DNA from: Thelephora terrestris
Lineage: Eukaryota; Basidiomycota; Agaricomycetes; Thelephorales; Thelephoraceae
NCBI GenBank assembly: GCA_015956445.1
Contig: WIUZ02000013.1
Location: 1 to 64,000, forward strand
Length of the DNA stretch: 64,000 bases
Direction: 5' to 3'
The position numbers and the translations under genes are program-made. Below, one piece after another: positions 63,988-64,000 of the stretch. Within the stretch, counting starts at the first letter, position 1; each line of letters opens with the position of its first letter. Below the pieces are notes generated by a model. It was not told where the DNA came from, made no database searches, and saw only the letters and a list, made by a program, of their open reading frames with translations.

Positions 63988-64000
63988 AGCCCAATGTTTC

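Noticed and set aside
1-64000. Starship or Crypton-type elements, tRNA or rRNA genes
   Set aside because: No tyrosine recombinase (captain) gene, no tRNA or rRNA sequence recognised on either strand.

Overview
The window reads as accessory, transposon-built DNA of a basidiomycete fungus, most likely an agaricomycete. The grounds are short introns (about 43-70 nt, GT..AG), Plavaka-type (CACTA superfamily) transposase genes, a chromodomain Ty3/Gypsy element, and gene fragments resembling agaricomycete families (DUF6589-like, DUF6532-like). I see no rRNA, tRNA, CRISPR array or clear housekeeping gene. Almost every base belongs to a mobile element or to a gene broken by one, and several elements are nested three or four deep.

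The most unusual content is a set of 2.3-3.3 kb elements that begin TG, end CA and are flanked by 5-bp target duplications, as retroviral-type integrases leave. Each has a TATA box and an R/U5-like tail at one end, like a single long terminal repeat. Each also carries an intron-containing protein gene on the strand opposite to that promoter. There are four families: AB (five copies: <1-3060, 620-2929, 19736-22040, 23920-26228, 51608-53934), C (5764-13487 as a two-copy chimera, 48794-54422, 58237-62043), E (22846-27522, 54780-58102) and F (33333-36267 plus a fragment at 3061-3334). AB additionally carries a second, divergent gene (A, 207 aa) downstream of the TATA box. My reading is giant solo LTRs with coding capacity; paired LTRs flanking gag-pol are not present here to prove it.

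Layout. 1-3334: AB inserted in AB inserted in F. 3335-5763: DUF6589-like remnant. 5764-13487: two C copies fused, with two palindromic MITEs. 13488-19735: a second Plavaka relic cut by CACTG-terminated MITEs, plus unassigned DNA. 19736-22040: AB. 22846-27522: E with AB inside its gene. 28.4-32.0 kb: a fragmented minus-strand gene. 32168-48276: a Plavaka transposase gene split by a 1.37-kb palindrome, which itself contains element F and an intact 8.6-kb Gypsy element. 48794-54422: C with AB inside. 54780-58102: E with a 1.04-kb solo LTR inside. 58237-62043: C with a MITE inside and an intact gene. 62044-64000: MITE fragment, tandem repeat and an unrecognised minus-strand gene.

The Gypsy element (36952-45563) has 187-bp LTRs differing at one base and a CACAG duplication. 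Gag-protease is separated from RT-RNaseH-integrase-chromodomain by a single in-frame TGA in the TGA-CTA context known for readthrough. A third ORF of 441 aa follows pol behind its own TATA box. Coordinates of splice sites and element ends were read by eye and may be off by a base.
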